Origin: Heliocidaris erythrogramma
Lineage: Eukaryota > Echinodermata > Echinoidea > Camarodonta > Echinometridae
Assembly (NCBI GenBank): GCA_025617745.1
Contig: CM046863.1
Coordinates: 4,033,660 to 4,097,659 of the forward strand
DNA length: 64,000 bases
Direction: 5' to 3'
Shown in pieces: positions 1-11,151 of this stretch. The notes beneath the pieces are model-generated. The model worked only from the letters and a program-made list of their open reading frames with translations, had not been told where the DNA came from and did no database searches. The position numbers and the translations under genes are program-made. Positions within the stretch are counted from its first letter, which is position 1. Every line of letters begins with the position of its first letter.

Positions 1-360
1 GTTACGAATATAGTAAGCAGTTGAATTGAAAAGGTTAATACTCCCCGGAAAGATAAATTAATACTTGGAATACATAAATTTAAAAAACGACCCTTGTAGC
101 CCTTACGGTCTTGTGTCGTGTGATCGACGCAGCTGCGCGTCCAGATCGATATCGTTAGTACCCAATTAAAGCTTAATCGACCCCCATATTTCTGGGCCAT
201 AGCTGGTTTACTCTTAGGGAGGAATGCGTGGAAAGTTTACTGGTAGTAATGTCCATAAAATGACCTGATTTTCATTGCACATGAAAGAGAGAGAGTGAGG
301 GGGATCAGTCTGCATTTATTTCCTTTCATTTTGAAAAGATGTTTAGTACTACAAAATCGG

Positions 361-551
361 AAAATGGCGTTGAAGAGAGACATACTGAAGCTTATCTGAG
401 TATACCGCAAGAATGAACAGAAAGCCGAAATCGAACAATATACCGGAAACTAAAGGAACAAAGCGCGCGAAATATTAGACAGATTTCTTGCGGTATATTC
501 CGATGAGTGCAAGACGAAAAGCTTCAGTATGTCTCTCTTCAACGCCATTTT
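361..551. mobile_element. Short MITE with perfect 33-bp terminal inverted repeats
   Basis: Bases 361-393 and 519-551 are exact reverse complements over 33 bases; the end begins AAAATGGCGTTGAAGAGAGA. A second, weaker match continues inward (TACCGCAAGAA against TTCTTGCGGTA). The 191-bp unit has no open frame. A direct repeat TTTCCTTTCATTTT occurs near 320-333 and again immediately at the right end (about 548-561), which could be a duplicated target if the element really starts near 334. The superfamily cannot be assigned. Confidence 0.75.
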
Positions 552-1559
552 CCTTTCATTTTCATGGTAGCATTGTACATTGCTTTCTACATTCTAAGTG
601 TCATGACTGTACTTCAAATTATTATATTTCCTTTCTCACGTGGTTGAAGAGTATATTGATGTATTGAAAGAGAACTACCGCATTGTTAGAAATAAAAATA
701 ATAACAATAATAATGCAACCAATAAAGAACATCAAGTTCTATTTTATACATTTAATACTAATAATAATAATAATAAATCATTTAAAGAGCGCAGAAACTA
801 TATTTATATATTCTACTGCGCTGCAAGAGCTCCTAGATGCTATTCTCATGGACAATGGTATATATTATTTAATACATGACCGTAAATGATGATATTAAGT
901 CAATGTTTAAACAAATAGGTTTTCACTTTTGAAATCGAAAGGAATACGTTATGAGATCGCACCTAGTTTTGTATTATCATTTTCTTACTAATTATTTGAA
1001 AGCTAATTTTAGCATTGCAAAACAGTTTCGAAACGAGAAGCTAATGAAGCGTTGTCATTAAGGGATAATAGTAATTTACTGACGTAGTCAGCAATCATTA
1101 GATATTTTTCAAAGAAAGAAAATATCCCTAAATGCTTCATTCACATTCCGACGCATTTCTGAAGGGGATTATGAATGCATAGGCAGATTATTTATGTTCT
1201 AAAAATATCAAAATTCGTCTCCTTGACGACATATATTTAATCAGAAAGAATATAGGATATGAATGTTTTACGCATGCCAGAGTATCATCGCAGCAGTTGA
1301 AAAAACAACTACACTTTTAGAACCAGGGAATAAACAATGAATCACTTTCGTTGTACCTTAAACCAAACAGTTAGAATATCATTAGTTTTAAATTGTGATA
1401 ACTCGAAATATAGCCTAGACAATAGACATAGTCAACAGCAATAAATATAACAATTATGCTGTTACATAAACAATAGATGGGTTTATAAGAAAAAGGCGCC
1501 ATATATCTTGATATTGAATTTCACGTCCAATTATCGTTTTATTTCACGCTCCAAATAAT
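552..1559. other. No gene seen; short AAT-rich tracts
   Basis: Apart from loose (AAT)n runs near 690-715 and 755-778, I see no repeat, RNA or coding signal. The short frames at 640-889 are translations of the AAT tracts and are not credible proteins. Confidence 0.5.
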
Positions 1560-1632
1560 CTCTCTATCTTTCCCTCCAACTCCTCCTCCTCCTCCTAACC
1601 TCCCTTCCTTTCCATTTCCCTTTCTCTTCAAC

Positions 1633-1664
<32 letters not shown>

Positions 1665-1905
1665 TTGCTGTTGTTGCTGTTGCTGTTGTCTATTTCTCAT
1701 GCTGATCTCCCACCCATTCTCTCTCGCTCACTCTCTCTGTTATTTTCATTCTGTCTCCCCTCCTTCACTCTCTCATTTCACTTGTACCCGCTTTCGTCTC
1801 AGTTCTCTCTCTCCCATTTAACTATTCCATCGCTATTCATCCCTCCCCTCCGTAACTGTCTTTCTCGTTCCATTTCTCTGTCTCATCTAGCATTCGTTCC
1901 TACCT
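1560..1905. repeat. Pyrimidine-rich tract with poly-C and (CT)n
   Basis: The plus strand is almost purely C/T for about 350 bases and includes a 12-C run (1632-1643) running into (CT)n to about 1665. The 83-aa frame here (1665-1916) is a low-complexity Leu/Ser translation and is not a gene. Confidence 0.85.
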
Positions 1906-3060
1906 GTCTATTGTAGCATGATGATTTAATTAACAGCCTATTAATAAAGCTTGTGTGGCACCTGTCAATGGTCTCGTGTATGAAAGGGTTTTATTGATTG
2001 GAAATTAATTACTCCGGGCGAAACGCGGAGAGGTTGGAGGTCGAATATATACCAAAGATGAAATTTGTGAATATGCGCTCTGTGCAAGAATGTAATGTCT
2101 GATGTCCACTTTTTACTTGGTGAATTCCAATTTCTTCATCTGTCACGTTTGTGCTATCAATGAAAGTGCATTTGATATATTAAGGTACTAGATATCTCTT
2201 TAAAATAAATTACAATATGATTATATATTAAAAAGTAAAAACACTGGCAGAAAGAGATTAGATAATCTCTTTGTACATTCATGTAATATTGAAATACACT
2301 TTATTAAGAAGTGTTAATCTTAATGTCTTCACGTCGGGTATTATCGGCTGGATGTCGATAGGAGACTGCGAATAGTAGGCTATATTTATACAAGCTTGAG
2401 CAATACTCTTAATTTACTTTTTATTTTTTATAATATCGTCAGGATCATTTGTATAACTATATAACGTTGTATAACTCTAGGTATTTCATATCCCATGACT
2501 TAAATTTACACCAGCTGTGAAGGTCACTGTGATTATTCAACATGTGAATTCTGTACACTGTACAATGCGCATAGTTCAGCAACCGTCTATACGTCACCAG
2601 ATTCTTAAATTGGGATTGTTTAAAAGTTGATCACTCTTCTTAAACATTACCCAATAGCTGCTGAGAAGAATTTACATGAGACAGACTTGGATAATTCATT
2701 GTTGTCTTTATAAAATTCCCCCATTTGTTATCAGTGCAGAAGGTGATATTATCCAAGCCATGGGAGGTGTTATAATCGATGAGTTCTCGTAATGACAATA
2801 ATTTGTTCAGTAATTTGTAGCTGACACAGACTGAATACTTGCATTACATTCCGCAATTGCCAAGCGATCTTTTGGCAAATGAACTTCATACGTATTTCCA
2901 AACGCATCCTTTCCACGACCTTCATTGAAATTATAAATCAAGTTAGAATATTATGCTTTCTTATTTCCTTTTTAAACAAAAGCAGCGACTTAATTTTTAT
3001 TCAGCTTTCTCATAAAAAATACTTTAGCCAGTTGTTTAAAGCTTCCTTTTTTTCTCTGGT
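1906..3060. other. No recognisable feature
   Basis: AT-rich unique-looking sequence. No repeat, domain-bearing frame or RNA gene was recognised on either strand. Confidence 0.45.
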
Positions 3061-3069
3061 ATTTGCAGT

Positions 3070-3275
3070 TTCTCTCTATCTTCTTTCTCTCTCTCTATCT
3101 TCTTTCTCTCTCTCTATCTTCTTTCTCTCTCTCTATCTTCTTTCTCTCTCTCTATCTTCTTTCTCTCTCTCTATCTTCTTTCTCTCTCTCTATCTTCGTT
3201 CTCTCTCTTTATCTCTCTCTCTCTGCTTTCTACCTCTCTCTCTGATTGTCACTCTCTCTCTCTCTCTCTCTGATA
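3070..3275 (+). repeat. 19-bp pyrimidine minisatellite followed by (CT)n
   Basis: The unit TATCTTCTTTCTCTCTCTC repeats at exact 19-base spacing from 3077 (next starts 3096, 3115, 3134, 3153, 3172, 3191), about seven copies with one base change (TTCG) in the last. It runs into (CT)n to about 3271. Because 19 is not a multiple of 3, the overlapping 152-aa frame (2879-3337) cycles with a 19-residue period (57 bases). That frame is a by-product of the repeat. Confidence 0.9.
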
Positions 3276-3280
3276 TATTT

Positions 3281-5130
3281 TTATCATCTCCTTCCTTCAT
3301 AAATAGACATCTTTGCATAGAAGTGTTTCGAAATTAGATTATTCCGTACCAACATTAGATGTAATAGATTCGTTAAACATCAGATTTGTTTTGTAGACAA
3401 TCATGACAATAAGCGTGCAATATTTATAGCTAGGGACGAAGCTCCACACTTCTTATTCTTGGTTTTCTACTTGTGTCGGTAATCATGTTAATCGATTGAT
3501 ATAGTCAAACCCGATACTTCTAATCATTAATTCATTCTGGAATCATGTTGTTGTTCCCTTTTCCTTTCAAAGTGACCCGTGTATTTTTTTTTTTCAACTC
3601 TATAAAACTCATGTTTCAATAATGGATTGCTTTTATGATGAAAGTAAAGACATCATCTTTTCTTCTTTTTTTTCTTTTCCCTCTTCATGACTACAGGCTA
3701 AAATACAATGGTAATTAGTTTTAGGGAAAGAAATCTCGATACGAGTATTTAAAAGTTTTATCTTTTACTACCTTTCTTATCGACTGAGTATTGAAATAAT
3801 ATACTAATACATAATGATGGTGTTGAAAGTTTGATAACATTCGCTTCACAATCGGATCAATATTCGGTGGGCTGTATCCGCCTATGTCACTATTGCTGCG
3901 AGAGTTAGAAACGCCCTGTAGCTTTCGCATGACCAGTGATGTTTTCTTGAACATTGTGCCGTCCATGTCTCATCTTCTATCCATGCTTGCCTTCTAGATC
4001 TCTTCCTTACATAATTCATTACGCTTGCGCGCCACATAATGTATATCTTATATCCAGTGGAGTAGACAAGGGGGGGGGGGGTACACACAACTTGTCGTAG
4101 TTATAGGGTGGTTATACCATTGAACAGAGGGGGGAGGGGGAGGGAGAGAGAGGAGGGGAAGGGGGAGAAGGGATAAAGAAAAAATCAATGTGGCAGGTAG
4201 ATAAATAGACCCTAATCCACCTGATGAGAATGATACCCCTCCCCATTTTTCCATTCCTCTATATCTTGGCCTACTCTACACCAATGCTCCTGTTCGCACC
4301 GTTTATCCCCCAGTTAAGACCTAAATTCATCGTATAGCTAGCTATACGATAATCTTATAGTTATAAGATAAGTAATTACATTTTAGTAATCTGAACATCG
4401 TATAACGAAATGTCGTACACGAAACGCATGTTTGCGCATCGTTTCGAACGAAAACTCGATAAAGAATCGGGCGGGGTTTATCTGTCTGTTCACTGATATG
4501 ACCAATCAGCTGTAATGTCATATGCTCCATTGCTGTCCGTGACGTAAACTGCGTGATGCAAAACATTATGGTGTCAGCAGACTTCCCCAATACCTATTTC
4601 ATTTATACAATGTTGTAGTCAGTACACTCCTTTCGCTAATCATGATTCTTTATACGACGTTTCTTTATAAGAGTCTCGTATAACTTTCATGTTGTCTGAA
4701 CTGACTATATATACCATCAGCCGTTTCGAGCATTACCCATCATCCTTGTATCGACATGTCTCCCTCCGTCTACCAATTTGCTATCACTGGATTTGACCTG
4801 TGACCCCTTCGTCTCGTATGTGACACATACCTGTCAATCATGTGGAAAATATTGCATTCTTTCCGTGAGAGGACTAGGTTGAAAGAAACATAATGAGACG
4901 TACTTGAAGCTATTGAAAGCAGTCGTCAGATTAGATATAGTATATTTGGAATCAGAAGGGCGTTAACTCTGTAATAATGATGGGACTTAACGACCTTCTG
5001 GCTCCAAACTGATATTTAAAGAGAGTATCTGTGAATTGCAAGACAGCTTGAAAGTATAAATAGGTAATTTTGAATTATAAATACAGGATTTTTTAAATTA
5101 TTCCTGCGTCTTATTCACCTCTTACTTTCC
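3281..5130. other. Gene-free stretch with purine/poly-G patch and a small hairpin
   Basis: Bases 4071-4185 are G/A-rich with an 11-G run (4071-4081). Bases 4953-4966 and 4987-5000 form a 14-bp hairpin (CAGAAGGGCGTTAA against TTAACGACCTTCTG, one mismatch, 20-base loop). Nothing else is recognisable. The minus-strand frames here are in low-complexity or unremarkable DNA. Confidence 0.5.
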
Positions 5131-5147
5131 GTCACTTTTTGACGTGT

Positions 5148-5395
5148 CCCCCCCCCCCTGTCTCTGTTTCTCCCTCTCATAATTGGGCTAAATCAACCCC
5201 CCCCCCCCCCCTCTTTTCCACCTCTCTCTCCCTCTCATTTCCATTTTATATTTTATCTTTTTTCCATCTCTTCTCATTTCCCTCTCTCTTTCTCTCTGTT
5301 TATCAGTTTATTTTGTTGACTATCTTTACTTTTCTCCAACTCTCTTCCTTTTGGGCTGGGTCTTTGTTCGGTTTCTCTCTCTCTCTCACATAATA
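5148..5395 (+). repeat. Poly-C and pyrimidine-rich tract
   Basis: Two poly-C runs (about 5149-5158 and 5197-5210) lead into a C/T-rich stretch ending in (CT)n near 5388. No coding potential. Confidence 0.85.
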
Positions 5396-5748
5396 TATCA
5401 AATTCATTACTTACCTGCGTGCAATTTCTAGATTCCATAGAAATTCAGTGGCGTGATTGCGCGGAGGTATTTTGTTTCAGTTTCAAGTGCTTCTTGCAAG
5501 TTTATGTGGTTTTTTTGCAACTCGCCATTTGTCTGTAGGTGTTTCTCCCACAGTCTTTTCTCCTTAAACATATACGGAGGACTTTGACAAACAGACTAAA
5601 TACCGCTCTTAGCGTAAATATCATATTTTGTATACCAACAACCCACACAAGCACGTATCCCAAGGGGAAGATAACAACAACTTCGTTGTGACCAATACAA
5701 TAACAATGAACTGTAACTATAATATCTGCCTGTAAAGTTGGTACAATA

Positions 5749-5976
5749 AGCCAATTCGTAATTAGTACCTGGTACATATGACCCTGACATGACCCCAAAT
5801 TTGTACGCGCATGCGCATTTGATTAGTTGGATGCGCCACTTGTTTAACGTGTAAAATCATACTGGTGCGCGCATGACGGTGCGTACACAATGACTGCGCA
5901 TAAAGGTCAATCACTATTGTACTTGGTATAAATAACTTATATCTGCACATGCACAAATTGTAACTACAATCTGGCT
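5749..5976. mobile_element. MITE with AGCCA(A/G)TTCGTAATTA ends, copy A
   Basis: The ends AGCCAATTCGTAATTA and the reverse of CTACAATCTGGCT are inverted and are flanked by TA (5747-5748 and 5977-5978), the target duplication expected for the Tc1/mariner group. The interior carries CpG-rich alternating segments (GCGCATGCGCA, GGTGCGCGCATGACGGTGCGTA) that also occur at 39.9-40.07 kb and, reversed, near 6.5-6.6 kb. There is no coding capacity, so it must have depended on another transposase. Confidence 0.75.
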
Positions 5977-6235
5977 TATTGGTCATTAAAAATAATTTAC
6001 GACATATTTTTGTCCCTTCATATTTATTTCAGATGCTTTTAACGCAAACCTAGGAGTTAAAGAAATACAAAATAAAGTTCAGAATTTCAAGACGGAAGGC
6101 TGATAGGCCTAATGTAGACCTCAAATGACCCTAACCTTAATGGTTTAACACCAGTGAAGTCTATTCTGATCCTACTACGGGTATTTAGAGCAAGTGGTCT
6201 ACTGTGACCTATCATAGCCAAAATGGACATGTTAC

Positions 6236-6237
<2 letters not shown>

Positions 6238-6275
<38 letters not shown>

Positions 6276-6420
6276 CATAATCATAATAATAATGATAATA
6301 ATAATATGTCTTGTTTACCCAGGGTAGCCTCATCAGTAATATACGTTATATGTTCTCCCTGAGGGTTCTGCAATCATATTATTACCCCGGTTTTAGGCGA
6401 GAGACCATGATAAGGTGCTC
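6238..6420 (-). mobile_element. SINE 3' part, minus strand, with (AAT)n tail
   Basis: An (AAT)n microsatellite (about 6238-6304) is followed by TTTACCCAGGGTAGCC, then TCCCTGAGGG and ATTATTACCCC. Read on the minus strand this is the same order as the tail of the tRNA-derived SINE at 43.74-43.96 kb (CTCTGGGAGAG, GGCTACCCTGGGTAAATAAA, (ATT)n). Insertion is therefore in minus orientation. The tRNA-like head is not recognisable here, so the copy looks 5'-truncated or decayed. Confidence 0.7.
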
Positions 6421-6499
6421 AAGCATTCAAGGAATTTCTTCCTACCGGGTACATATAACGTAACATAACGTTTTCTTATGTAAAGTTCAACATGATAAA

Positions 6500-6615
6500 G
6501 ACGTCTTCGTACTGCGCATATGTAGATAAAGTTATTTGTACCAAGTGCAATTAACCTTTATACGCAGTCGTGATGCGCGCACCGGTATGATTTTATATGT
6601 TAAACAAGTAGCTTC
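6500..6615. mobile_element. Partial reversed copy of the AGCCA-ended MITE (copy C)
   Basis: TGCGCATATGTAGATAAAGT, ACCAAGTGCAATTAACCTTT, GCGCGCACCGGTATGATTTT and GTTAAACAAGT follow in the same order as the reverse complement of copy A (5.75-5.98 kb). Terminal repeats are missing or degraded. Confidence 0.65.
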
Positions 6616-7000
6616 AAAATACAGTATGATGGGGGGACCTAAAGCTACGCACTTTGTTTTCAACAGCTAAAAGGTCATAGAAATCACTGGCTTGTCACCA
6701 ATTTCATTCCATATCCTGATTCTGGACATTCTAAAGTTGATTTGTGGAGAAAATTATGATGGGTGAATGTCAATAATGCACGTTTTCAGGTCGATATCAA
6801 TGCCGATGTCAAATTTTGTTCTCAAAAATGAAGGGGTCCTAAAGCTACGCACATGCAATAAATGAATGCAAATCTTGATATTGAAATTGACTGTGTGTAT
6901 CGCGTGTGTGTTTTAGCCTGATTTGAACGCGTTGCATTGCGCGTGTATGTGATTTGTATGGTGCGTAGCTTTAGGACCCCTTGCCATACATTTATTTTGA
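6612..7000. mobile_element. MITE with GGTCCTAAAGCTACGCAC ends and an internal third copy
   Basis: GGGGTCCTAAAGCTACGCAC (6833-6852) is the perfect inverse of 6961-6980. A third, direct copy lies at 6633-6652. Flanking matches (TTCAAAATA on the left, its inverse after the right copy) suggest the true termini are 6612 and about 7000, giving imperfect 40-bp ends with a duplicated inner end. No open frame of interest. Confidence 0.6.
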
Positions 7001-7420
7001 AAAATTGATACTCTCATGAAATCACAATGAAATCACATGCTGGAGGCCTCCCTATGTTGTTCACATTACATGAGTGCATGTTGATCCATGTCACCCCAAC
7101 CCCCTAATGACCCTAAATTCTTGAGACATTTTATGGCGACAAAATCCATTAGCATAGAAAAAAAGCCCCGCTGCACCGCAAATCGAATTTCAGGTATTTT
7201 ATTGCAGAACGCGAGCAACATTCGCGTTAAGTAATTTGAATGGATAGAAATGAATTATTCACTTCTATCTTCGTCTTATTTAATGCAAAGAGAAGAATGA
7301 AGAATATGTCAAAGGACTATACCACATGGGTGCTGTAAACATTAGAAGAGGTCGAATATAAAATGGTATGTGGGAAGTTTGGACAAATGGCACGATAGAC
7401 AAATGAGGCAGGGAAATTGT
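7001..7420. other. No recognisable feature
   Basis: No repeat, coding or RNA signal recognised between the element ending near 7000 and the purine tract at 7425. Confidence 0.4.
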
Positions 7421-7424
7421 AGCA

Positions 7425-7650
7425 AAGAGAGAGAGAGAGATGGAGAGGAGCATTTCTTAGAGTTTAGAGGTTGCCCACGTAAGAATATACGATGAGCATT
7501 AAACGAAGCTGACCCCTCCAGCCCTCTCTCTCTCTCTCTCTCCCTCTCTTTCTCTCTCTCTCGCTTTCTCTCCATCTCTTTCTCGCTCTCTCTCCACCTC
7601 TCCCTCTCTCTCCACCTCTCCCTCTCTCTCCATCTCTCTCTCTCTCCTAC
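7425..7650. repeat. (GA)n switching to (CT)n: inverted purine/pyrimidine tract
   Basis: A (GA)n run (about 7425-7445) is followed after about 75 bases by (CT)n tracts (7520-7648). The arrangement is self-complementary and can fold into a hairpin. A G-run follows at 7671-7682. The minus-strand Arg/Glu-rich frame (7342-7575) is repeat translation. Confidence 0.8.
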
Positions 7651-7779
7651 TGATTAACTATCTATCTTACGGGGGGGGGGGGTAATGCAAGGACGACTAA
7701 CTGAGAAGGGCCCTTTGGTCTTTTCAGATATTTTGCTCTTTTTTTCTGAATTAGCTGGAATAAAAGAATCTTTCTCACG

Positions 7780-8460
7780 TTGCCCCCTTTTCCCCCTCAG
7801 TTTTCACTTCCCTCTTCACTCCATCTCTCTCTCTCTCTCTCTTTCTTTTTGTTTTCTCTCTCTTGTCTCATTTCCTCTCATCTCATCACCCTATCCTTAC
7901 GTCATCGCACACTCTACTTTTGAAGTGGGATACGTTATAAATGTGTAATTGCAAAACGATATCGATCGCACATTACAAGTGGTTAGTGGTCTATATAGGT
8001 TGGCTACTTCACTAGTAGTATCGGGTGACTTTAACATTCCGTATCGATCGCAGACAAACGTTCCTGCTGATACATGTTTTACGTGGTTTAGCCCGGCCTC
8101 TTAGACCAATCACCCTCTATCCCTTTATCTCCTATCTTTCTCTTTCTCTCCTTATCGTAATTTCCTCTCTATCTCTCCTTCTACCCCCGGTCAAGCTATC
8201 TATCTTTTTTCTTTCTTTCTTTGTTCAATTTTTCACATGGTTTAGCTCGTGCTCTTAAAACGTCTCCGATTCCCCCTCCCTCTCTGTCTATCTCCTTTTA
8301 TCTATCTCTGTCGTTCCCTGTCTTTCTTTTCTCTCTATCTCACATTCAACCTCCCCCCTCTCTCTATCTATCTCTCTCCAATTAATATTGTTAGCACTAT
8401 TTTTTTTCTCCGATCACTTTTTCAACGATGTCACTCTTTCATGACTCGCAAAAGATCTTA
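7780..8460 (+). repeat. Pyrimidine-rich region
   Basis: Long C/T-rich stretches with (CT)n near 7823-7843 and 8270-8380. The several Leu/Ser/Phe-rich frames here (7685-7948, 8025-8258, 8249-8461) are translations of this composition, not genes. Confidence 0.75.
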
Positions 8461-9224
8461 AAAGTTCTTACGTCAGCGAATGATGCCTCGTGTCAGCCGG
8501 GCTTAAACCAAAGCAGGCTTAGGAGACGGTAACTTGGTTCTTATTTGTCTGTTTGTTTGTTTGTTGTTGTTTTTTAATATAATGCTACTTGTTGCATTGA
8601 ATCGTTTGAATAGAACGTGTGAAGACGGAAGAGAAAATGTGTATTGTTGAATAATAACATTACATCTAGGATCGAACATCGAGGCACTATAAAAAAAAAA
8701 TTGAGGTGGGGGAATGGCCTGTATTATCACCCCCCTCCCAATATTTTTTGTTAAAACAAATAAGAATTATAATACATTAACTTAAAACTAATAATTATCC
8801 AAACTCATGATGTTTGATCTTGAAATACCATCACATTCTTTAATGATTAGAAGTAAGGAATAAGAAATGCCATAGTTTCAATGCGAAAATATCGAAGAAA
8901 ATTCGTTCGCTTTTATTCTCAATTAATGGGTTCCGTCCATTGGCGTAGATGCGTGCATTCCTTCTTTTTATTAACAACCATTTTGGGATGCTCTAAAATG
9001 CATGTTTTATAGACAGATTTTTGAAAAATTCCCTGATGTAGGAGGGGGATACCCCCTCCCACCCCCGATCGATCTCTTCGCTCAATGGTGTACTTAGGGA
9101 GGCAGGGGGGGGGGGGGGCACGTGCCCCGGGCAGCACTTTGAGGGGGCGCAAAAAACGCAAAGAAGAGAAAGAAAAATGCGGTTGGATCCTTCACGTCTG
9201 CCCTCCCCCTATTGAAAACTCCTG

Positions 9225-9241
9225 GCTACGCCTGTGCCTAT
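9225..9241. mobile_element. Isolated hAT-like right end (TGGCTACGCCTGTG)
   Basis: CCTGGCTACGCCTGTG resembles the end of the element at 58.6-58.86 kb (AGGCGTAGCCAGA inverted). It follows a poly-G patch (9102-9118) and a GC-rich segment. I find no matching left end, so this is a remnant. Confidence 0.45.
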
Positions 9242-9263
9242 ATATCTGACGAAGTAAAGCCCT

Positions 9264-9387
9264 GGGTCCCGTGTCATAAAACTTGATATCTATGACAAGT
9301 TACAATAACAGTTATTTTATAAGCTACTGAAATACTTCCATCTGATTGGCTGAGAGCAAATTTGTCATAGATTATGTAGCAGTTGTA
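9264..9387. mobile_element. CCCGTTTCATAAAACT-family MITE, truncated copy
   Basis: Starts GGGTCCCGTGTCATAAAACT and carries the family core CATCTGATTGGCTGAGAGCA. It stops after GTAGCAGTTGT where the next element begins, so its right end is missing. The core is in the opposite orientation to the copy at 9431-9578. Confidence 0.75.
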
Positions 9388-9388
9388 T

Positions 9389-9606
9389 AGCCCCGGTGCT
9401 TTGACATTATGCTCTAGCGACAATTGCTCAGGGTCCCGTTTTATAAAACTTATTATCAATAACAACTGCCACATTTATATGACAAATTTGCTCTCAGCCA
9501 ATCAGATGCAAGTGTTTCAGTAGCTTATAACTGTTATTGTAACATGTCATAGATATTGCGTTTTATGAAACGGGGCCCTGGAGTATAAAGTCCAAGCACC
9601 GGGGCT
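9389..9606. mobile_element. Outer MITE with GCCCCGGTGCTT ends, interrupted by a second MITE
   Basis: AGCCCCGGTGCTTTGACATT (from 9389) is the imperfect inverse of AAAGTCCAAGCACCGGGGCT (9587-9606). TA lies at both outer edges, as expected for TA-targeting elements. Its interior is occupied by the MITE at 9431-9578, so the original element was only about 70 bp. Confidence 0.65.
9431..9578. mobile_element. CCCGTTTCATAAAACT-family MITE, complete, nested
   Basis: Begins GGGTCCCGTTTTATAAAACT and ends GTTTTATGAAACGGGGCCC, an inverted pair. The middle holds CTCTCAGCCAATCAGATGCA, the family core also seen near 9340, 12660 and 20055. It sits within the GCCCCGG-ended element. No coding capacity. Confidence 0.8.
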
Positions 9607-10249
9607 AGTCCTGCAGGCCACTCTATACTGTATAGATCTTAATGGGTTATATTCCAGGTAGTATCCATCCACATAATCATGTGTCATGCATTTATTCATG
9701 AAAAAGAACATCCAAGTATTCACTTCTTCCAACATCCTATGAGTGCGTGGGAGCTCAGACACACACAGAGGCACACACACACACCCGCACGCACACATAA
9801 GACACAAACTTTCTCGTTCTTTCACTTTACGATAAGCTTGGTATTATTCTTCCTCTACGGAAATAGAAATCGAAATTCTACGGCTTGATCCTCTTAAAGT
9901 TCAGGGGTATTGGGAATGTCGGAGAAAAGTGACGGTTCTCTCGCCGAAAATGGCTCAGCAATTTGGGAATAAATCTCAGACATTATTCATGCAAATTTTG
10001 CTCTCTGATATCTTCTGAAAATGACGGTTGATTTGATATTGAAGGACATGTAGGAGGTTTTAGTATATACCAAGGATTGAATTAAGTACCCATTTTGACA
10101 GGCATAATTATTTCTCCCACCGTCTCTGTCAAAGTTTTCTACTTTCAAGGCCTCGTTTATGAAAGTGAAAAGAGGAGGACCTGAATTGTAGACTGATTGG
10201 AGTTTATACTTTGAAACACCCATTTACGTAGGTGATACAGTTTCATATT

Positions 10250-10292
10250 TTACACCATGGTTTAAGATAAACTTCTTTTGTGAATTAGGGCC
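10250..10292. mobile_element. Solo end of the GGCCCGAATTC-family MITE
   Basis: CCATGGTTTAAGATAAACTT followed by CTTTTGTGAATTAGGGCC matches the right end of the element at 10407-10625 (CCATGGTTTAAACCAAACCT then CCTTTGTGAATTCGGGCC). No partner left end is clear. Confidence 0.6.
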
Positions 10293-10406
10293 AGTAAGGC
10301 TACTCAGTGGATGCCTGACTAAGGAAGAATTTTATTGTGTAAAAATGGTTCCTTTCTCTCCTTTGCAAGGTGCTTTCAGGTTTAAATAATGATCCTTGAA
10401 CTTTGA

Positions 10407-10625
10407 GGCCCAAATGCACAAAGGAGGTTTAAACCATGGGTAAGGTTTCGTTTAAACCTCCGTAAGCGTACTAAAATAAGCGTAAATAAGCGCACATTGC
10501 CCATGCGTGCGCTCAAGGAAAATAATATGATTGGATCGGATTCCGTGCGCACGTACGCTTAAAACAAAACCCAGGAGGGGGTTTAAACCATGGTTTAAAC
10601 CAAACCTCCTTTGTGAATTCGGGCC
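10407..10625. mobile_element. GGCCCGAATTC-family MITE with intact (empty) internal site
   Basis: The left end GGCCCAAATGCACAAAGGAG is the imperfect inverse of the right end (CTCCTTTGTGAATTCGGGCC). The interior has AAGCGTACTAAAATAAGCGT, TTGCCCATGCGTGCGCTCAA and GATTGGATCGGATTCCGTGC. All recur in the nested structure at 37.85-39.2 kb. The segment CCTCCGTAAGCGTACT (10458-10473) is uninterrupted here but split by an insertion in the other copy, so this copy shows the pre-insertion state. Confidence 0.85.
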
Positions 10626-11151
10626 AATAAGTCCATAAGGGGGGAAAAATCAGGGAATGTGTTTTTCATGAAATGCTGGGCACGTGGTAAGCCAAAGAGG
10701 ACAGAGTATGAAGATAATTATGTCAGTTGAAAGATAATGTTCTCATGAAACTGATATAGTTGTTGATGCTTTCGAATCTTGGTTGTTTTGAAAGCACCTG
10801 CAGAGTTATCCAGGACAGATTAGGGGTGAGTCTTTTCAGAGATCAAACCGTTTCAGAATAGTGTAGGTATCGAGACAGATATTGCCATCGTGAAGAAAAA
10901 CTAGCAGTAGAAGTATATTGGTTAGATATCAAAATTAAGTCCGTAGTTGGCATAGATTGCATGAAGTAACACGGGTCCCCTCATGAATTTAATATCAAAA
11001 TACAAGAGAGAATATATATGATAGATACATATTTCAATAATATTTGTCATGCGTCATCTCCATATAATATTACGAGCCTAACTAAAGTGCAGTGGGGAAG
11101 CGGGAGATGTATAGAAACATGAATATTCAAAAATGGAAGAAGAAAAGAATC

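Noticed and set aside
2879-3337. 152-aa open frame
   Set aside because: Mostly translation of the 19-bp minisatellite; Leu/Ser/Phe low complexity, no domain.
4953-5000. Transcription terminator hairpin
   Set aside because: Eukaryotic context without adjacent gene or T-run; more likely a decayed repeat end.
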